This document shows, piece after piece, positions 20,988 through 23,378 of a stretch of DNA of 23,378 bases. The translations under genes and the position numbers were made by a program. The DNA lies in IMG/VR virus record IMGVR_UViG_3300024475_000148, positions 1-23,378 of that record. One strand, given 5' to 3'. The notes below the pieces were generated by a model, which saw nothing but the letters and a program-made list of their open reading frames with translations, made no database searches and was not told where the DNA came from. The stretch's first letter is position 1; each line of letters starts with the position of its first letter. Source of the DNA: a virus.

Positions 20988-21449
20988 AGGATAGTCCCAA
21001 GGATTTATATTTACACTTACCCGAGTTCCAGACTTAAACTCTGTAACACTGTGGAATACTCCAGGGGCTAGTAGTACAAGTCGGTTTGTTCTAGGGCGAA
21101 TGACCTTACCTATATCATCGAGGTACAGGTGAGCCCCTATCAAATTCTCTACTTTTAGATATAGGATACAACTGCATATAGGAAACTTTAATATTCCTAA
21201 TGCACTATATACTTTTTCATCTTTGTCGTAGTGTGGGTTAGGAAGAGGGCTCCAGTGTGGATTATGTGACCACTCCTCAAAACCTACGCAAGCGTCTAGA
21301 GGAAAGTATTTATTAGCTTCCTCTAGTATAGCGTTCTGATAAGGCTTTTCTGCAGGGTATCGAAACCACTTACTGATGAAGGGGTTTAATAGCGAACCTA
21401 CCTTTAACATATCCTGAGGTAGAAAGTTGTCTATAATTTTATATTGCAT
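20973..21449 (-). CDS. 2OG-Fe(II) oxygenase (prolyl/lysyl hydroxylase-like), 158 aa
   Basis: A small jelly-roll dioxygenase. Iron ligands H73-x-D75 (PNPHYDKDE) and H133 (LLAPGVFHSV), with R143 in SGTRVSVNINPW as the expected 2-oxoglutarate-binding residue, are all present and in the right order. The strand before (CILYLKV, NRLVLLAPG) fits the P4H-type fold. Function: hydroxylation of a protein or other target, not identified. It overlaps the upstream oxygenase gene by 11 nt, and its last codons with TGA are in promoter P7. The pair lies directly after two glycosyltransferase-like genes. Confidence 0.82.
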   Translation of the reverse strand: MQYKIIDNFLPQDMLKVGSLLNPFISKWFRYPAEKPYQNAILEEANKYFPLDACVGFEEWSHNPHWSPLPNPHYDKDEKVYSALGILKFPICSCILYLKVENLIGAHLYLDDIGKVIRPRTNRLVLLAPGVFHSVTEFKSGTRVSVNINPWDYPINKS

Positions 21450-21984
21450 CTTTCGTCCATAGAGTCATAGAGTACTTTGTTCCCTGTGTTAGGGGAGTAC
21501 ATAAATGGGGGTGAGTTATCTTTCCTGGAAACAGTATTATAGACCCCAGACTAACTTCTTTATTAGAGAAGTCTTGCCGAGGAAAGTATAGATCTGCTCC
21601 CTCATAGGAATCATTTAGTTTTATACTTCCTGTAATATAGCTATCGTCATGGTGCAGTTTTAGTTTTTTCTGTCCTTCCATTGAGTACTTAATAGCAAAC
21701 ATATCTGTTAGCTCAAAAGGATCTACACCCCATACTCGTTGAGCTACAGGCACAATAAAGTCGTGGAAATGATCAGAGAACATCTCATACAGCCCCAACA
21801 TTTCTTTTTGAAAGTGTATGTCCTGTGTAGAGTAATGCCTATCATTTTTAGCAGGTGCCCATGTACCTAAGTCCTCACACGCTGCTATAACGTAATGACA
21901 GAAATCAGGCTCTAGAAAGTCTACCTGTATTATATCAGGAGCTATCTCTTTAAAATTTGGTTGTTTAAATACGCTTTCGAACAC
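21439..21984 (-). CDS. 2OG-Fe(II) oxygenase (PLOD/P4H-like), 181 aa
   Basis: The iron-binding motif LKLHHDDS gives H111-x-D113, and the distal ligand is H160 in ITHPHLCTPL. The position that normally holds the 2OG-binding Arg is K170 (GTKYSMTLW), a conservative change. The N-terminal half (DFCHYVIAACEDLG, FAIKYSME) fits the family, close to procollagen-lysyl/prolyl hydroxylase-like phage enzymes. The start is GTG 21984, 20 nt before the end of the GT29-like gene; a GGA-containing stretch upstream is a modest SD. Presumably it hydroxylates a residue that another enzyme may then use. The target is unknown. Confidence 0.8.
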   Translation of the reverse strand: MFESVFKQPNFKEIAPDIIQVDFLEPDFCHYVIAACEDLGTWAPAKNDRHYSTQDIHFQKEMLGLYEMFSDHFHDFIVPVAQRVWGVDPFELTDMFAIKYSMEGQKKLKLHHDDSYITGSIKLNDSYEGADLYFPRQDFSNKEVSLGSIILFPGKITHPHLCTPLTQGTKYSMTLWTKDAI

Positions 21985-22666
21985 TATCCCAAGCCATCCT
22001 GTCTACTTGTACAAACTCTGATTCTGCGTGAATCTTTCCAATAAAGTGTACGTTTTCTCTGCTTCGTATATCATCAAAGATCCGCTCCTCCACTAGAGGA
22101 TCGTGAGCTGGGTGGTTCTCTGGGTTCTCTGTATCTATTCTATCTTGAACGGCTATAGGTAGATGCCAGCTAGAGGCAACGCTCATTGTATCATTCTTTG
22201 CATCTATAAACTTTACTGATCGTTTAAAAAAGTCAAAGTTTATGAAGGTTAAACTAGAATACGTTGCTATTTCATTGACTAGCCATAACCCCGCTACAGC
22301 CCCTGCTGATAGTCTTTTCTCTTTGCCCCCATAAAACTCATTAAGAGCGTTGATACTTTCCATACTGTACATAGGAGTGTGCGGGTAGTCAGGACGAACG
22401 TGGGGTCTACCTGTAAGAGTGCTTACATTATAAAGTACTTGTGTGTGAGAAGGGAACTTCTCTCTAAGTCCTTGTCTAAACCCTCCAGTTACCCAGATAT
22501 CAGTGCGTCTTCCTATATATCGTTCATACCCATCAGGTATTCCCTTACCGAAACGCACTACTATATCATAGCTGTCTATAAGCTCGCCTTGTTCTACCTC
22601 TAGTGCTGTAGAATTATTTCCTACTACTATTACAGATTTGCCTCTAACAAAATCATAGATATTCAA
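21965..22666 (-). CDS. GT29/sialyltransferase-like glycosyltransferase (233 aa)
   Basis: The segment VIVVGNNSTALEVEQGEL, then IDSYDIVVRFGKG and YIGRRTDIWVTG, resembles the large sialylmotif of GT29 enzymes. SAGAVAGLWLVNEIA with the following hydrophobic strand resembles the small motif. I choose TTG at 22666, which has a strong SD (GGAGAAGTACC-TTG). A longer reading from ATG 22762 would overlap the previous gene by 110 nt and add a poorly plausible N-terminus. The donor need not be CMP-sialic acid in a phage. It may act on phage virion protein or on host surface glycan. Both oxygenases follow it closely. Confidence 0.72.
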   Translation of the reverse strand: MNIYDFVRGKSVIVVGNNSTALEVEQGELIDSYDIVVRFGKGIPDGYERYIGRRTDIWVTGGFRQGLREKFPSHTQVLYNVSTLTGRPHVRPDYPHTPMYSMESINALNEFYGGKEKRLSAGAVAGLWLVNEIATYSSLTFINFDFFKRSVKFIDAKNDTMSVASSWHLPIAVQDRIDTENPENHPAHDPLVEERIFDDIRSRENVHFIGKIHAESEFVQVDRMAWDSVRKRI

Positions 22667-23291
22667 GGTACTTCTCCACACACGGGCCGAATCTCTGACC
22701 TTTGTGAATAGGGGTTCCATCTGTAAAATGGTATGCAAATACTTCTTCTCCAGGGGAATCATAGCCTACTAAATGATTATACTTACCGGGCAGCTTTCCA
22801 ACTTTTTCCTCTGCCCACCACAACCTGTGTAGATAAGCAGGAGAGGCTTGATTCACTTCCTCTACTGTTAGTCTCTTACAATGGGGGTGGCTACAATTAA
22901 ATAGCATCAGAGAAGACCACCATTTTCTATCATAGGTTGAGTTGGGTCTACCATCCATCTTCATCTCAGAGGCTTCATACTTACGGTGTTGAACTACCGA
23001 GACTGCATTGTACTCTTGCGAATAAGATGCAATCTCAGTAGGATCACCCTGCCAAACGAAGTCGCTGTCACAGAATAAAGATAGGCCTTGATACCCCGAC
23101 AACATAGGTACTAGGAATCGAGTGTAAGTAAATTCAGTGGAACCGTCTTCATCTCTATCATACCCTAGTTCTCGCATTGCTTTTATGTCAATACGCGTAA
23201 TGTCTGCGTCAGGAAGATACTTTCGTATAGATTTCTCACATACGATAGTATTCCACTCTAGTGTGCTATCATGGCCTATAAATATTTTCAT
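22653..23291 (-). CDS. DxD glycosyltransferase (GT-A fold, GT8-like)
   Basis: This 212-aa protein begins MKIFIGHDSTLEWNT, then RYP-like IRKYLP and IDIKAMREL. EFTYTRFLVPMLSG and LSLFCDSDFVWQGDP (D75-S-D77) form the nucleotide-sugar and metal-binding DxD unit typical of GT-A enzymes of the GT8 type. C-terminal blocks include KWWSSLMLFNC, LPGKYNHLVGY and AYHFTDGTP. There is no membrane segment. Donor and acceptor are unknown. It overlaps the previous gene by ATGA and the GT29-like gene by 14 nt, so they form one operon with the two oxygenases. Confidence 0.8.
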   Translation of the reverse strand: MKIFIGHDSTLEWNTIVCEKSIRKYLPDADITRIDIKAMRELGYDRDEDGSTEFTYTRFLVPMLSGYQGLSLFCDSDFVWQGDPTEIASYSQEYNAVSVVQHRKYEASEMKMDGRPNSTYDRKWWSSLMLFNCSHPHCKRLTVEEVNQASPAYLHRLWWAEEKVGKLPGKYNHLVGYDSPGEEVFAYHFTDGTPIHKGQRFGPCVEKYLEYL

Positions 23292-23378
23292 ACTGCTTTC
23301 ATTCTCTCTACTAATCGTTCTGCTCTAGCACCGACTTGTCGGTACCACCGGCTATCTACCATCTCTTCTGAGGCTTTA
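23288..23378 (-). CDS. C-terminal end of an unknown gene (partial, runs off the right edge)
   Basis: The minus strand is open from the right edge to TGA at 23288, encoding about 29 residues that end EEMVDSRWYRQVGARAERLVERMKAV. The TGA overlaps the ATG of the glycosyltransferase (ATGA), the spacing used throughout the window. A charged helix is all that can be seen. The product cannot be named from this piece. Confidence 0.6.
   Translation of the reverse strand, partial: KASEEMVDSRWYRQVGARAERLVERMKAV

Noticed and set aside
1-23378. tRNA genes, integrase, insertion sequences
   Set aside because: I found no cloverleaf, CCA-ended structure, recombinase or transposase motifs on either strand; nearly all bases are in minus-strand genes or promoter cassettes.

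Overview
The window is a gene-dense stretch of a tailed-phage (Caudoviricetes) genome. Every gene I can support lies on the minus strand, so transcription runs from high to low coordinates. Phage origin is indicated by the combined replication and recombination set: family A DNA polymerase, DnaB-type helicase, DnaG-type primase, SbcC/SbcD (gp46/gp47-like), gp32-like ssDNA-binding protein, UvsW-like helicase, PhoH, Holliday junction resolvase, a two-gene NAD+ ligase and ThyX. The many 1-30 nt gene overlaps and small unknown genes fit as well. Near-perfect sigma70 promoters and ordinary Shine-Dalgarno sites suggest a gammaproteobacterial host. A marine host such as Vibrio is my guess from remembered resemblance of several proteins and is not proven here. 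I see no integrase, structural genes, tRNA genes or CRISPR array.

Layout from right (transcribed first) to left. (A) 20973-23378: the end of an unknown gene, a DxD glycosyltransferase, a GT29/sialyltransferase-like protein and two consecutive 2OG-Fe(II) oxygenases. Together they look like a hydroxylation and glycosylation module. (B) 17304-20924: a conserved phage protein, a small Cys protein, ThyX, a 51-aa protein, a DUF5664-type nucleotide pyrophosphohydrolase-like protein, an HTH protein, a methyltransferase and a small Myb/HTH-like protein. (C) 14068-17187: an unknown 86-aa protein, a PC4-like ssDNA-binding protein, split ligase LigA-N and LigA-C, and a tandem Myb/SANT-like repeat protein followed by a terminator-like hairpin. 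(D) 4317-13993: DnaB, two small unknowns, primase, a PD-(D/E)xK nuclease-like protein, DNA polymerase, a radical SAM/SPASM protein, an unknown, PhoH, the UvsW-like helicase and a JmjC/cupin oxygenase. (E) 1-4289: an unknown, SSB, SbcD, SbcC, a possible 56-aa ORF and the start of a Holliday junction resolvase.

Transcription is punctuated by seven copies of one promoter cassette: an A-rich upstream element, -35 TTGAC(A/T), an invariant 17-bp spacer and -10 TATAAT followed by ATA. They sit in nearly all the intergenic gaps and split the strand into operons. In five of the seven the cassette also contains the stop codon of the preceding gene. The copy upstream of 12569 is nested in a perfect 11-bp inverted repeat followed by a T-run. 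That arrangement could stop or silence read-through RNA while sparing RNA started at the promoter.

With these genes the phage makes thymidylate (ThyX), primes, unwinds and copies DNA, seals it with a two-subunit NAD+ ligase, and recombines or repairs it with the SbcCD/UvsW/SSB/resolvase set. The three predicted Fe(II)/2OG oxygenases, the radical SAM enzyme and the glycosyltransferases have unknown targets and are the most promising candidates for undescribed biology.
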